From Macrocystis pyrifera (Eukaryota; Sar; Phaeophyceae; Laminariales; Laminariaceae): DNA of 64,000 nucleotides. The stretch is from assembly GCA_031763025.1 (NCBI GenBank), contig JASSKH010000006.1, positions 1,082,380 to 1,146,379 of the forward strand, given 5' to 3'. Both the position numbers and the translations under genes were made by a program. Of this stretch, positions 1-13,600 are shown piece after piece (the stretch's first letter is position 1; the number at the start of each line of letters is the position of its first letter). The notes beneath the pieces were generated by a model. It saw nothing but the letters and a program-made list of their open reading frames with translations. It did no database searches and was not told the origin of the DNA.

Positions 1-440
1 GTGCCCAGGAGGAACCCGCCGTACGACGCAAAACCTGCCAAGGGATAGCGAAACGAAGGCGACAACCGTTCTTCGTTGTTAGTCTACCCCTTCAGGGCTT
101 CAACCACCATTTGAGGACAAAACAAATTGAAATTAGAGTGGTTTAGTTATTGCGGTAAAAAGCATAGGGTTTACTCGGATTGTTTTCGAAAGTCGAAATC
201 TCTGCTGAAATTTGGCTCCAAAGAGTCTCAATGGATGCAGGAATCCTGTCTGCGAGTATTGCTCCTGGTGCGCTTGACTAGGTTTTGCCAAGACCGAGCA
301 CCGCTTTGTGGTATGCATTGCGTTCGACGACGCTGAGGTCGCCCTACACTGCAATATTCGTATACGGCGTTTTACTTTATCGGACCAAACTCCTTTACCC
401 TGCCTGCACCATCACAACCCCAGCAGGAGAGTATTTAATG

Positions 441-543
441 TTACCGGGGGGGGCAGCAACTAGGGCATAAGGTACACACAAAAACCTATATATTTCCCTA
501 TTTTCACTGGCAATATTTGCCCATTTACTGTCGTCCCCCGTAA
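441..543. mobile_element. 105-bp TA-MITE, copy 1 (decayed left end)
   Basis: Right end GTCCCCCGTAA followed by TA is intact; the left end reads TTACCGGGGG after TG, so the left TA is lost. The interior has the family's GGTACACACAAAAACC and TATTTCCCTATTTTCACT blocks. Confidence 0.65.
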
Positions 544-1507
544 TAGTAGACCCAACAAACACGCAACAATATGCGGGACTACAACGCACTCGGGGTAGAC
601 CTGACCGGACGCAACAAACGGTCAGAGTAGACCTACAGCAGACCTGACTACACTAAATTAAGCTACTGGTATTACCTGGTATACACCCTATACACATCAT
701 AACTAGACCATTCTACTCTGCATTTACTATCAGGTATACCGTAGTACTACACACAGCAGACCCTCATTAAGCTACAGTATGCCACTGGGTATACCATGCC
801 AGGCATATTACCACCAATATAATACATACCAGGAACTATAACAACAACGGACTAGGTAGTCGAAAACCTAGACCGGACTAGACGTAGCTACGCCCCCCTC
901 CCCCGCCACCACCAACAAGAAATGCAGCTTACAGACGCGTCCGAAAAGCGAGATAACTACCTGCTGGAGGACCTATTCTCGAAAGAACAAGAAAATATGA
1001 CAACAATAGGAAGAATATACAAGGCCCACGCTCGACGTTCTACGGTATTGCTGAAAGGTTGGCGTTCACCGCTGCCTCTTGATGGGACTGAGAACGCATG
1101 CCACGACTGGGGTAGACGTAGACCGGTTTAGCAAAACTACATGTCTAGCTGGCGGGGCTCCTCGACTCGGCATGAAACTCACCAGGTACGCAGTATCTCT
1201 GGAGTTTCGTTTTGTTTTGACATAATATACTTCAAGCATCAACAGGGTTTTTTACCTACTGTAAGCCATGCTCTTGTTCATCTGACTAATTTGGTTTTTC
1301 TGAAGGGCAGGTTTGGGACGAATAGTTACGAATAGGCACGCCAAGCCCCGTACAATGCTGTGAATAGGCGCGTCCCTGTCGCACCATGCATCTCAGGCGC
1401 GGCTCAAACAAGTTGCCTGCGTGTGGTGTTATCAGATTTCCAGGATGATACTGCCGTCTTTCTACCTCCCCCCCCCCCCCTGTTCCGATCGGTTTTAGGC
1501 TTGGCTT

Positions 1508-1509
1508 GC
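1508..1509 (-). promoter_or_regulatory. Non-canonical GC 5' splice site, copy 1 intron 8
   Basis: The exon ends ATCGCAG and continues GCAAGCC. The paralogue has GCAG then GTAAGCC at the same codon, so the site is a GT-to-GC change at an otherwise strong donor. I see no in-frame GT donor nearby. Confidence 0.65.
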
Positions 1510-1651
1510 CTGCGATGACGATGCGAGCGCTGTGGTGGAGGCTGTTAGCGATGGAAGTCTTGCCGATGACGTGCGCGTGGGTGGTGCTGCTGGCGTAGGC
1601 CATATTGTCCAGAGGCCAAGTCACGCTGAGGGGCTCGCTCGAGCTGTCGGG
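1510..1651 (-). CDS. Copy 1 exon 8: NAD-binding domain, continued
   Basis: 142 nt, same length as copy 2 exon 8. Encodes SVTWPLDNMAYASSTTHAHV and ending HHSARIVIAG. The donor reads GCAG then GCAAGC, a GC-AG type site. This is the last exon of copy 1 in the window. Confidence 0.78.
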
Positions 1652-4600
1652 CTGTGACAGGGTTGAGGCGAGATGCAGCGGTAGGAGTCAAACCGACCAG
1701 CAGAGTAGCGCAGTGGAGAGCGACGGGGGGTCGGCGGGCCGGTTGAACGGGCGCCCTTGCGTGCATGCCTCAAAGAGCGCTGAGTGGGGTGCGATCGCTT
1801 TTCAGCGCTCTATTTTCCCTTTAACTGATAAAGTTATGGTTGCCAATACCGCACAAGGGAGGCGTTTTCCAATAAAAGATGTGGTCGAGAACCTTCCGAA
1901 AACATGAATATTCGACTTAGCACCCCTTGCCGCCGTTGACAGACAGAACGAGCGCTGAAAAAAGATTGCACCCCCGTGTAAATACAACGCTTTTTGGGGT
2001 ACATGCATGCACGTGTGTGCGGTGGTGGCGACGGTGGGTTGACCGAGTATCCTTGTCAAGTCGGGGTGGCCGGGGGCTCCCATCGCCGCTTTTCTGCTTA
2101 ACGGGTTTTCCGGGTGCGCCAAAAAACCGAGAGAGCGGGAGAGCTACGACGCTAATTCGGATCGGGTATCTACTTGTCCTCCCACTCTGCGTACTTTTTC
2201 GTGCATTTAAGAGAGGGACGTGCGAAAAAGAAACATGTGTGTGAGCGAGAGAGAAGTACCTAAAGCATTTTCCTTCCAACACGGTCCACCCATTCACCTT
2301 GCTGCAGTAGAGGGACATGGTGAAGTGAGTGTTTTTGGCGTCACCCGCTCTAGAAAGCATCGAAGGGAACGACTCGCCCACCAGCTCCATCTCGGGCATG
2401 TGGCGGCAACACCAAACCACGTGTACCTCGGGCACGGCAGCACCCTCGCCGGCGGCAACACACCAGTCCTGATCGGGCACGGGTGATCGAACGGTTAAGG
2501 GGCGGGGTAGTTGGTGAGGTTGGAGATTGCGGTAAATGTTAATAAGGCCACGGAGAGGTCAAAGATGTGCGCGTACAGTCTCCGAAACTTAACGAGCCCA
2601 CCATGGTATATATACCAGTCCGATTGCAAAATATAAGGGACGTTTAGATGGCAACAAAATGTTCAAACCCACCTTATATTTATGGTCAGAGTGGTATCTA
2701 TTTATCCTTACGTACGTCAGCAGACATAGGAACGGGTGCAACCCACAATACGGAGTGTGGAACGCACCGCAATACTGAATCGCTGTGGCCATGCGACGCC
2801 CCTGTTATTACGGGGGGCCATAGCAAATAGGACCTAGGGTACATACAAAAACACACATGTTTCCGTCTTTTTACGAACAATATTGGGTCCTATTTACTCT
2901 GGTCCTCCATAATGGTACGTACCACTGCAATATCGAACTGCTGACCACTGTTAGGAACTCTCAAGTATTGCTGTCGATGTTAACTCTGCTGGTGTAACTT
3001 TTTTTTTTTCTTACATATATGTATCCTAACATCAAACCTCGCATTGCCCTCGATTTATCAACGGAATCGAACGTGTTCGCAGGACAGGCCCAACACCAAA
3101 GCCTTCCGAGTACGCTGAAACAACAAAACGAACCATTACCAATCAAAAATATCCAAAGGATCGGAATAAGCTGTCATCATATCTACCAGGGGACACACCA
3201 CGGTGCTTGATCTTGAGCAACTAATAACCACGTGTCAACTTTCGGTACCCGCGCCCTCCGTCCAAACCCTCCCCTACCTGAATGAACCCCATGAGGGACG
3301 TCATGCCGGACCCTCCCGCCACGACGACGATGCGCGACACGCCTCCTGCCAGCATGGAGGTGAACGACTCGGCGGTGTTGTAGAACCCGTCGACGTCCAC
3401 AAGCAGACTCTGAGGTGAGGCAGTAACAGCCGGTCCGTGGGACACGAGGCGCAGGGCCTTGGTCCACGGACCGAGGTCCTTGACGTACACCGTGAACACT
3501 TCCTCCTCGGGAAAGGCTTGGACCTTCTCAGGCAAGCAGGAAGGGGGGAAGCCGCGGAGAGCGACGGTGATGGCGTGGGCCTCGTCCGTGCCGAGCGCCG
3601 CCGGGCAGCTGAGGTAGACGAACGTGCCTCCCCTCGCAGATTGAGTCTTGGGGTTGCGGAGAACGAAGCGGGTGTAATCCTTGGTGGTGAGGGCATGGAT
3701 GACGCTGGTGGGGCTGGCCTTGGTCTCCGGGCTCAGCCACCGGTTCCAGTAGCGCCATCTGGAGGTTTCAATGTGCAAGGGGGAAGGGAATTCGGGGAGA
3801 GGGGAGGCGGGGTAGTGTTAGGGTTGAGGTGATGGGAAGATGGGAGGGGGAAGTTGCGAGTTGTGAGTGGCATCGTCATTGCAAGTTGCGAGTGACATTG
3901 TGGTGCTGATTGGATGCTACGAATATGGCGCATGTCTGCGTATGGACACTGCTGCAGGCGCGGCTGCCTGTTTCTTTAATACCTTGGGGTCGATTAAAGC
4001 TCCTGCTGGTCGCTGGGGTTGTCGGTAGGGTTCTTGCTACCTCAGCGCGTGAAGCTTAGTCACAGCAGCTGTATTACACATTAAGTTGATTGTAGTCGGT
4101 ACTGCAATAGTCGCCTTATGCTACCGCTTGAAAGCTGACACCGCAAACTACGCTGCGGTTGTATGTCTTGTTACCCTCACATTAAAACGAGAACCGAACC
4201 CACCAACAGGAACGGACAGGGTACATGCGCGCTTGTCCATCCTTCTGCTGCTGCATTGAAATGGTACAAACCCAAAGTATTTTTTTAGCTTCATGACATT
4301 TCTGCCCTAAACAGTACTGTATGAGCCCGATCCCCAGCCATGCGGACAGTGTATTGCTGACTTAATAGTGACCACGAGCTAACCGTTAACAAACAAACAA
4401 CACCTTGACGAGTGCGTTTGACATCTTACAATCCAGACACCCGCTCACCTCTTCCAGGCCTCAAGGCGCGATAGAACGTGCATCACGTACACCGCGAGGC
4501 CCCCACCGAGGAAGTAGATCGTGTTGGGGGCCCACTGAACAACATATTACCAGGCGTCCATTCGTGAAGCAACAGCGAAATACAAGGAGAGGACGAGAGC

Positions 4601-7600
4601 GCACGGGTGGGGGGGGGGGGTGGGAGGGGTTGCAAAAAGGGAGATTGGAATGTCGTCGGTTGTCAGTGGATGTCCGATGTTGTCCCCAGATTTTTCAGGG
4701 GTGGGGCATACCTATTTGTTGCTAGCCTCAGTCATTTGACCTGTGACCACGCATCCCTTTTGACACGAAGCACCGTTCCTACTCCGAACAGGGAAACCTC
4801 CAACAGTTGGGCGCTAAATACGTCTTCCCGCAGAATACACACGTAATATAGTTTTGCGAGTCTCATCCCCTCCTATTGCGCCGCCTGTGGACACCATCTA
4901 TCTCCTAGGATTGCAACCATTCTCTTCTCTACTATCTACTGTAGTCTACCAAACTCCTTCATGTCACATTTGCCTAGATTTCGCACATTCTTCTATAACA
5001 CATCCCGTCCCTCGGTGTATATTTCACCTCCTCCTGCTATGTGAGTTCTGCTCTATATTGGTTTGTCACAAGGGCACATCTGTGCATCTGTTTCCTCCTC
5101 CCGCCGGCTGCTGACATACTTCTCTCTTCTTTCAGACAGGTCCAGGTCCCCTCCACGAAATGGCCGTTTCAGAGTTTTCGCGAAGTCCATTCACTCCTGC
5201 GATTACGTTTCCATTAATGCCCCTTCTCTTGACCCCCTCTATATATCCAAGTGTTTCTCCATTTTCCCTTTGTTTCTTGGCGCTAGCCTTTCCCTTATTT
5301 CTATACTTTCTTTTTACTTTTGTGTTGTACCTCCCAAACTTATCTACGGACGGCATCTCTTCTTGGTTGCCTCCAATGGCCGTCCATACTTTCTCGACTA
5401 CTCTATCCCGCTTTATTCCAGCTAGCCCTTTTGTTACGTCTTGTCATACTACGCGATCAGCTATGGCTAGAAACCTCTTATTTGGCATGTTCCTTAATTT
5501 GTACTGACATTTCAACTTTCTCACGTCTCTACTTTTCCTAAGGGGGTCCAATCTCAGTCCCTCTCTTAGAATGTATGGCTCGTCGTACTTGAACATCCTC
5601 GTGTTGTGTTGCTGTTTTATGTACTGTTTCCAGCTGTTTTACGAAATTTTCATTGTCTTGCTATAATTCTCATTCATGTACTGGCTTCAGCACAATCACA
5701 CTCATTAGAATAAATATCTTGATCCTGGTGTCAAGGTGTGAGTCCGTTAGGATCACATTCATCTTGCCTACGTTCGTCTTTCCTTTTCCTTCTACTTTTG
5801 GTGTGCGTGCATCCCAGGAGCAGCATTGTGAAGTCTCCACGCCAAGATACGTCAACTGGTCGACGATCACTTCCAACCGAAATTTTCCGGGTTCCCCTCA
5901 TTTTCGTTACGTTCAACAACCTCGGACGTCTGGACGTTCGCCGTCACCCTTCATTTTCTAGTGTATTCCAGTGCATTCTCTGTTTGTTTCTGCAAACCGT
6001 CGTTGTTTCGACTGCTAACATCATGTCGTTCATATATTTCTTTATGAATGTGTTCAGGTGATACAGTGCACCCCTGTGCAACTCCTTGTGAAACGTCAGC
6101 TTGATTGGATTTTTCCCCGTCCAGTATCACAGCACTTCTCGCACATTCCGTCATATATTTCATCAATTGTTCACATCTCTTCTCTGATCCCTCTTCCCCA
6201 CAGTTTTTTCCACACTCCATAGGAGTCGGAAGCCCAGTCCCAATGGGACAACGGAGTGCAGCTGGTAGGGACACCTCGCGAGTGCGAGAAGAGCAGGAGA
6301 CTCTTCCTCGGCGGCAGGAGCCGATACTCCGGGCGTGCGAGGGCGTTCAACTATTCTCGTAGATGACTTTTTACCTGCGCTGGTCAGCGAAAGTGCGTTT
6401 CTGGACCGTTTACGACGGAAACAAGAGGGAAAATCGTAGCAAGTGAGGGGCGGGGCAAGGAACTTCGCCCGTGAAGGGAATCGGTAAGGATCTGGTGGGG
6501 GGTCCGGGGGAGAACGGAATGGAGATAGATACCGGCGGCGGAGAACCACCAACACCAGCCGCTGTCCCCATCGCTGCGGCCGCCAACGCAACCGCCGCTG
6601 CTGCAGCAGCTGGTACGGAGACAGCCGCTCCAACGGCAGAAACAAGAAAATGGGGTCAAGGGTGAGGAGGAGCCGGCGGAATCGCAGATACTTCTAAAGC
6701 AGCAGTCTGCCTCTGGCACCGCCAGAACCAGGCGAATCGGCACGGCGAGCGGATGAGGTGGTGATAAGTACGAGAGTTCGAGTCCTCCGTTGTGGATCTG
6801 GGCATGACAGGTAGCGAAGGCACTGTACGCGTCGGGAGCGGCTACGCAAAAACGCACCATCAGAACTTGATCCGGGATTTACGACAACCTGCAGGTTTTG
6901 ATTGTGAAGGTTTTGACGAAGACGTATTTGCTCGATGGAGCTTCGCGACGTACGGAGCTATTTGTCCTCGCCTGTTTGCTTCATTTTTCTTCGACGCTTC
7001 GTCGCTATGAGTTAGGTCTTGAGAGCTATGGCGACCCCCGCCCCCCCCTCCCCCCTCCCTGCCGTCCCTTACCATCTGTTCTCGAGCTTGGTGTGTATAT
7101 CGGTTTGTTGACAGACTGCTAAATGGGTTGCTTGTGGTCCAGTAACCTGGTATTGTAACACGCAATATGCATTTGGGCTGCGGTTGGATAATAGGGAGTT
7201 GTGGAGTCTCAGCAGATCTTTAGCTTAGCGTGCAATACATGCGTATAATATAGTTTCTGATTTAAATATATTGGTGCCTAACCGTAATCCAAGAATCGAA
7301 CGTACGTATGATATGTACCACGCGCTGTCGCCTGTTGTATGGTCCTGTGCTTGCTGTGGATGACATTCGAAGTACGGTTGAGTACGTACGTTCGTAGAAA
7401 CAACTGATTATTACGCTGTTTGTGCCGCCCCCGCCACTCCCCTCACCGCACGCTTATGTAGTAGTCGTATTAACCAGTTAGCTTTTCGTACGGTTGACGC
7501 TGATTTTGGGTTCCCGCTTTGTGCAGAAGCGGTCTGCGCAAAACTGTATGCAGAACGTGTGTTGTCAATTTCAGCCCCTTACACGTCGGCCCAGATCAAC

Positions 7601-10600
7601 CCGACCTCAGGCCTCACCCTGACCTGAACCCGAACCTGAACCCTTGAGGGGGCTCGAGGTCGGAGGGGCAGTCCCGCGGCTTCGCTGCGGGCTTTGGTGG
7701 CGCTTTTCCCAAAGAATACCTGGCAGATGAAATACCCGTCTTGACCGATGAAACCCGCACCCTGCACAAACGTTTGTGCAGGCCGCTCCTGCACATAGGT
7801 CGAGTCCTGATTTTGGGGATTTTAAGACCTGGTTTTCAACTTTTAGGCAATAGTTTTAGATTCTTCGGGGATGATGCGTGGCAGCTGTGCAGCCCTGAAA
7901 AAAAAGAATTTTCGAACGTGGTGCCGCGGCGTGAAGCACCGGGACTGACGGACAAGCGGTGCGCTCGCTCGTACTTCCTCCATAATAAGTACCGCCTACT
8001 CATTGGCTAGCGTTCTTCTGCTGGAGGTAGGTTTATCGATAGCCGTGTTCGGCCTCCGATGGCATGTAATCTAAGCGGAGTATCGTGAGTGGTATCATAT
8101 TGCCACAGAGCAGCATGCAACCAAGCACAGCCGATCTAAGGCTACCGCTCACGATTCTTGTCGCGGGCCTTGCCTCGAGCACCGACTCGAACCCAACGAT
8201 ACACCCCTAGGCTGCTAGGTCTGGGTGGTGTAAGTAGATCCCGTATGCTGAATGGCCTCAAGCGCAGCTCGCCATTTCTGTACGAAAACACTGGGACAAT
8301 TTTAAACAGACCCGAAACGTCGATGGGAGAGATATCTCGACATACGCAGCAGACTCCGCAGTTTCCTTGAGACTGCAGCCTATTGATACGGGTCCAGGAT
8401 GATGGACGCTTTATTGTCAACGCCGGCCCGAGTCCGAGAGCTTGGCTCATAAACGGTTGGATCGGCTCGATCAGAATGTAGGACTGGTGACCTAACTCTG
8501 GGCGCGACTTTAACTCGTTTCAAGGAACTTGGGTCTTTCCGGTTCGCATGTTACGGCCAGCCCTCAGACTAATAAGATTAATCTGAATCGCCATGGCAGT
8601 AGTTCGGGTATCTTTGTTGCCTCCCGTAGGGGCCTGTAGCTTCCTGTCGGTACCCCGAGCATCCTCGATTCTCGGATAGGCACTGGAGATTTGTGTTAAT
8701 CTGTGCGAATTAGTGGCGAATCGGAGAGGTTGTGGTGGTTTTTATTGGCCTGAAATCATACGGCAATAACAAAATCAGAAGGGATCCAGCAGAGAAAAAA
8801 ATAACGTACTCTGTGCACCACTTCGGGCACGCTCCCTCGCGTTTTGGCACGTCGAAGGAGGCGATCGATGGGATCTATTTGTCCACCCCATCCACCCACC
8901 TCCCGCCACCCCCGCCCTCCGCCCGACAACAACGCATTTGTTCGCTTGCGTTCCTGGTATGCGCCGGGACTGTATCCCGTGCCGTCCGCGAAATCGAAAA
9001 TCATCTGATCACGGCGGAACATAGTGATTAGGACCAAACATGGTGAGTAAAAATAGGAAAATACATAGGTTTTTGTGTGTACCGTAGGTCCTATTTACTA
9101 TGGTCCCCCGTAATAGCAAGCTTTGACTCTGCAAGATACTCAATGAAAACATGTCGAGGTATTTATTACCACAACAGGGAATTCATTGCCCGCTGCCAAG
9201 ACAGCGGGGGGGGGGGGGCGAATCTGGCGCCGAAGCGGCGGGCACGACTGCTCGAGGTCGAAGTTGTCCTTGTCCTCTACGCTGCTTCAGGGGGATACAC
9301 GATGAAAAACATATCGATGTAGAACCACCAACGAGCTACTCGCCGTGGAGAAGGTGGATGGGGCGGGTTCGCTGTGACGCCGGCAGGCACAACCGCCCGA
9401 GGGTGGAGTTGGTCCGCGTATGCTCGACCCCCAGGGGCCGAAATGCACGATGTAGACATATCGATGCGCACCCTCTAAGGAATTTTCCACTGCGGAGGCA
9501 GGGGGGGGGGGGGGCTCGCTGTGGTAACAGCGGGCGCCGCTGCTCGGGTGGAAGCTCTCCCCCTCCTTCATAATTAGAATGGGCGTGGGGTATATACGAT
9601 GGAAACATATCTTCGCACGACGGCCAAATGAGTTGCTCGTTGTGGAGACGGCGAGCAGGCCCGCCGCACATTCGGCTAGCAATACTGCTCGAGGGTGAAG
9701 TTGTTCTCCTTCGTCTTGACCCGGGCTAGCTTTGAAGACAGCGGGCGCCACTGCTCGAGGGGCAGCCGTCCCCCTCCTTCAAAAACATTACGTTTTGATA
9801 TACGACAGCATGTAAATATTTGTCTGGGGGAATACACAATGAAAAACCTATCGGTGCATTACCACTTATGAGTCGGCCGCTGGGGAGACAGCAGTAGGGG
9901 GGGGGCAGGTCGGCTGTATCGGCAGCGGGCACTACTGCCCGGGGATATAGTGGTTTTGCTCCTGCTTGACGTGAGCGGAAATGCACGATGGAAAACGCAT
10001 GACCACCAGCGCAAATAAAAATGATAGTCGGTGGTGGCCATCTTTGATGATTTTAGATAAGTATTGTCAATGAATGATTGCGTCCTACTCCGAAGCCAGC
10101 CCCGCGGGCTGTAGGATGTCGAGGGTACCCGCTTGGCTTTGCTGCTCATGTTGTCAATATCATATGTGGGGCAATACTGTATACCTGGGGTTCCTGGCGA
10201 TCTGAAACTGTCAGGAGACTATACGGTAACCGATAAACATCCATGTGTAGTTTCTTTTTTCTATCAGTGCCTTCTTTAGGCCGTGAAAGCACACGAGGGA
10301 GGTAGGGGCGAATCAGAACCCGGCATCAAAGGCAGACCCGTGTACAAATAAAGTGATCGTCGGCTGGGGCTTACCAGGTCACGTCATCTTTATTGCAATT
10401 GGTTTTGTCTCACTTATTACTGAGTACGTCCTCAGCGACGTCACCCCCTTATGCCGTTAGTTGAGCAACCGCGTCGCTGCTGATGTTGCTGACCCCATAC
10501 AGGAAACCACGGAACATCACGGAACATCATAAACCTATACGGAACCCGATGGGTAGCTAGGCGTATACGAAGTACGTCTTTCTACCCCTCCTTCCTTGTC

Positions 10601-13600
10601 ATATGGCAGCATATGAGGAGAGTAGTGATATGCAGTTCCGGCATCGAAGACCCGCCCCACGTGCTGTGAATGGCGGTTGCTGCTACGCTGCTTTAGGAGC
10701 AAAACAACAGGCGTGCTATCGATAGGCTACCTTCGTTAAGATTTGTTTTTAGCGTTTTTTGCTATGGGGGGTGGGAAATCCTGATTGAACGACTTGAATA
10801 AAGAATAGGAACGTCTCAGATGTGCCACCAAATCTCTAAGAGTAAAATCCTACATAAAAAAGTCTTTTGAGCGCGGCACAGCAGTTTGACATGGGGACAT
10901 GCAGATACCGAGGGACTTAGCGCCACCCAACGGGTCCCGCTGTCCCGCTACACGGCCGGGGCTACACCCAAGCACTCTACAGACGGCACCTCCTGGTGTC
11001 TACAAGGCGGAGATGAAGCACTGTGCCGTGTGGCGAGCCAGGGTTTGAACACACTCGGAGGTAAAATTGTCAAACGGAGCAAGAAATATTCGAACTACTT
11101 GCTAATCACTTGCTCAAAGAAAGAGGACCCGATCACGCAGTTGGACCATCAAACTTACGAAGTCTTCATGATGCAGCACCGTCAAACTGGAAGGCTACAC
11201 GAACACACGGACACACCTACAGCCCTCTTCCACACGCAACTCCTCTACGGACGATGTCTCTGTGCTTCTAGACGTCCGTGGCTCGGGTTGTAGACGTCTC
11301 CAGCCGTCAACTGTTACCAGCAACTACTGCTTGTCCGAGCCTATTTGATGCGGTGCAATCTACAGCTGCTGTTTTGTGCTACGCGAACTTTCACTCTGTA
11401 AAGCACCAAGCAGCCAGCTCTCCTCGGCGCAGCGTAGCCCGCCACAGTAGTGCGGGACGCAGAGCTTTGCAGCCGTCCTCAACGACAGAGGGTGCCGCCG
11501 CAAGGCCTCCGATCTCCGACAGGCCACCAGGCAGCTAAGCTCTGCGTCCCGCACTACTGTGGCGGGCTACGCTGCGCCGAGGAGAGCTGGCTGCTTGGTG
11601 CTTTGCAAAGTGAGACTTGGCGCAGCGCAAAACAGCAGCGGTAGATTGCACCGCATCAAATAGGCTCGGACAAGCAGTTGCTGGTAACAGTTGACGGCTG
11701 GAGACGTCTACAACCCGAGCCACGGACGTCTAGAAGCACAGAGACATCGTCCGTAGAGGAGTTGCGTGTGGAAGAGGGCTGTAGGTGTGTCCGTGTGTTC
11801 GTGTATAGCCTTCCAGTTTGACGGCGCTGCATCATGAAGACTTCGTGAGTTTGCTGATCCAACTGCGTGATCGGGTCCTCTTTCTTTGAGCAAGTGATTA
11901 GCAAGTAGTTCGAATATTTCTTGCTCCGTTTGACAATTTTACCTCCGAGTGTGTTCAAACCCTGGCTCGCCACACGGCGCAGTGCTTCATCTCCGCCTTG
12001 TAGACACCAGGAGGTGCCGTCTGTAGAGTGCTTGGGTGTAGCCCCGGCCGTGTAGCGGGACGGCGGGACCCGTTGGGTGGCGCTACGTCCCTCGGTATCT
12101 GCATGTCCCCATGTCAAACTGCTGTGCCGCGCTCAAAAGACTTTTTTATGTAGGATTTTACTCTTAGAGATTTGGTGGCACATCTGAGACATTCCTATTC
12201 TTTATTCAAGTCGTTTAATCAGGATTTCCCACCCCCCATAGCAAAAAACGCTAAAACAAATCTTAACGACAAGGTAGCCTATACGTTGCCAACCCAATAT
12301 ATTGAGCGGAAGGTTATTAATGGGGTTCCCTGCGGTCTGACACTGGCATTTCTCTCTCGGTGTAAACGAAAACGCTGCTCGTGATATTAAGGCGACCCTA
12401 GGGTGCTGTCGATTCTAGGTGAACGTGGTTCTGCTCATGATTTTCCTGCTCTTGTGCTGAAAATCATTAAGATACTGGTGCCGTTAACTTTGGTGCGGCA
12501 TGGTGCTGACCACAGTCAGGTCACTCCTTTCAGGATGGCACGCGTGAGCGATACTTACACACATGTTTCGGATATTTGGGTGGACAACATACGGGTATGT
12601 TGAACAGACGAAACATTGAATCGTCGCATCACGTATCACGCACAATGGCAAAGCCCAAGACGCAACGGGGGCAGAGGTTGGAAGACCGACCCCTGCCACT
12701 CCACACCATAGTAAATACGTCGGGTACCCCCCCCCTTTCCCCCCACGGTGCTGCAGCCTGCACCCACCGACGCCTTGTCGACGGTGATATCGGTAGCGCT
12801 TGTACACGAGCTACAAGCAGACCGGAAGATGATGCGCTTGGATGGAGGCGCGCGGCTGTTGATTAAAACGCCAATACTTTCTTCGGCAGCGCCTTGCGCG
12901 CTAGGATAGGGGGACAGGCTCCGTCAGTCAGCGCTTTCCGGGCTTGGATAGGGGGACAGGCTCCGTCGGTCAACAACGGCAGGAGCGGCACTTCGCCCGC
13001 GGGGGGGGAGGGGGGGGGAGTCTCTGTGCGTACATCGTGACCTCTTGTACGTCGGCAGTTCCGTTGCGTGCTCGGCTAGGCGCAAGTACGAGTCTCGTCG
13101 CCAATCATTGAGTACGTTCCGCTTATCTGGGTTGTTGTGATGTTTGGCATCGAGTGATTCGGACAGTTGCCAGGCCTGGGCATGGATCGACTTCGCCTCC
13201 TGAAGGTACGTGTCGGACGGTAACCTCACGAATACGATTTTCGGAAACAGTTCGCGGCGGTGCAGTATTTCCGTGGAATGCGCGTAGGATTAGAGTTACC
13301 GGTCACAGCCCCCGTGGCCCAGTGTGCGTCCAGAGGTAGGCATTGCACGAGCCCACATAGTGACAGGAAGACCTCGCCGCGTCCGCCTACCGATATCGTT
13401 CGGTTTTCGTCTCTCCGAGGAAACCCTCAGTCCCTCGTGGGGCCCCCGAGGGGAATTGTGTTGGCTGTGTTCATGTCTGAGTTACGTCCGGATGGTGCGA
13501 TCAGACGAAATTTTCGCCGCCGATTCGGGGTTGGTCCACCCCGTGCACTGCCTGAGGTAGGATGACGTCACGTTTTACGCCAACGGCACAGACGTAGAAA

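Larger units (their letters stand above)
1..1509. other. Non-coding, inside copy 1 intron 8; repeats only
   Basis: No exon 9-like sequence on the minus strand. Contains a decayed 105-bp MITE (441-543), AT-rich runs rich in GGTATAC-like words (660-850) and a C run near 1470-1480. I see nothing else. Confidence 0.6.
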
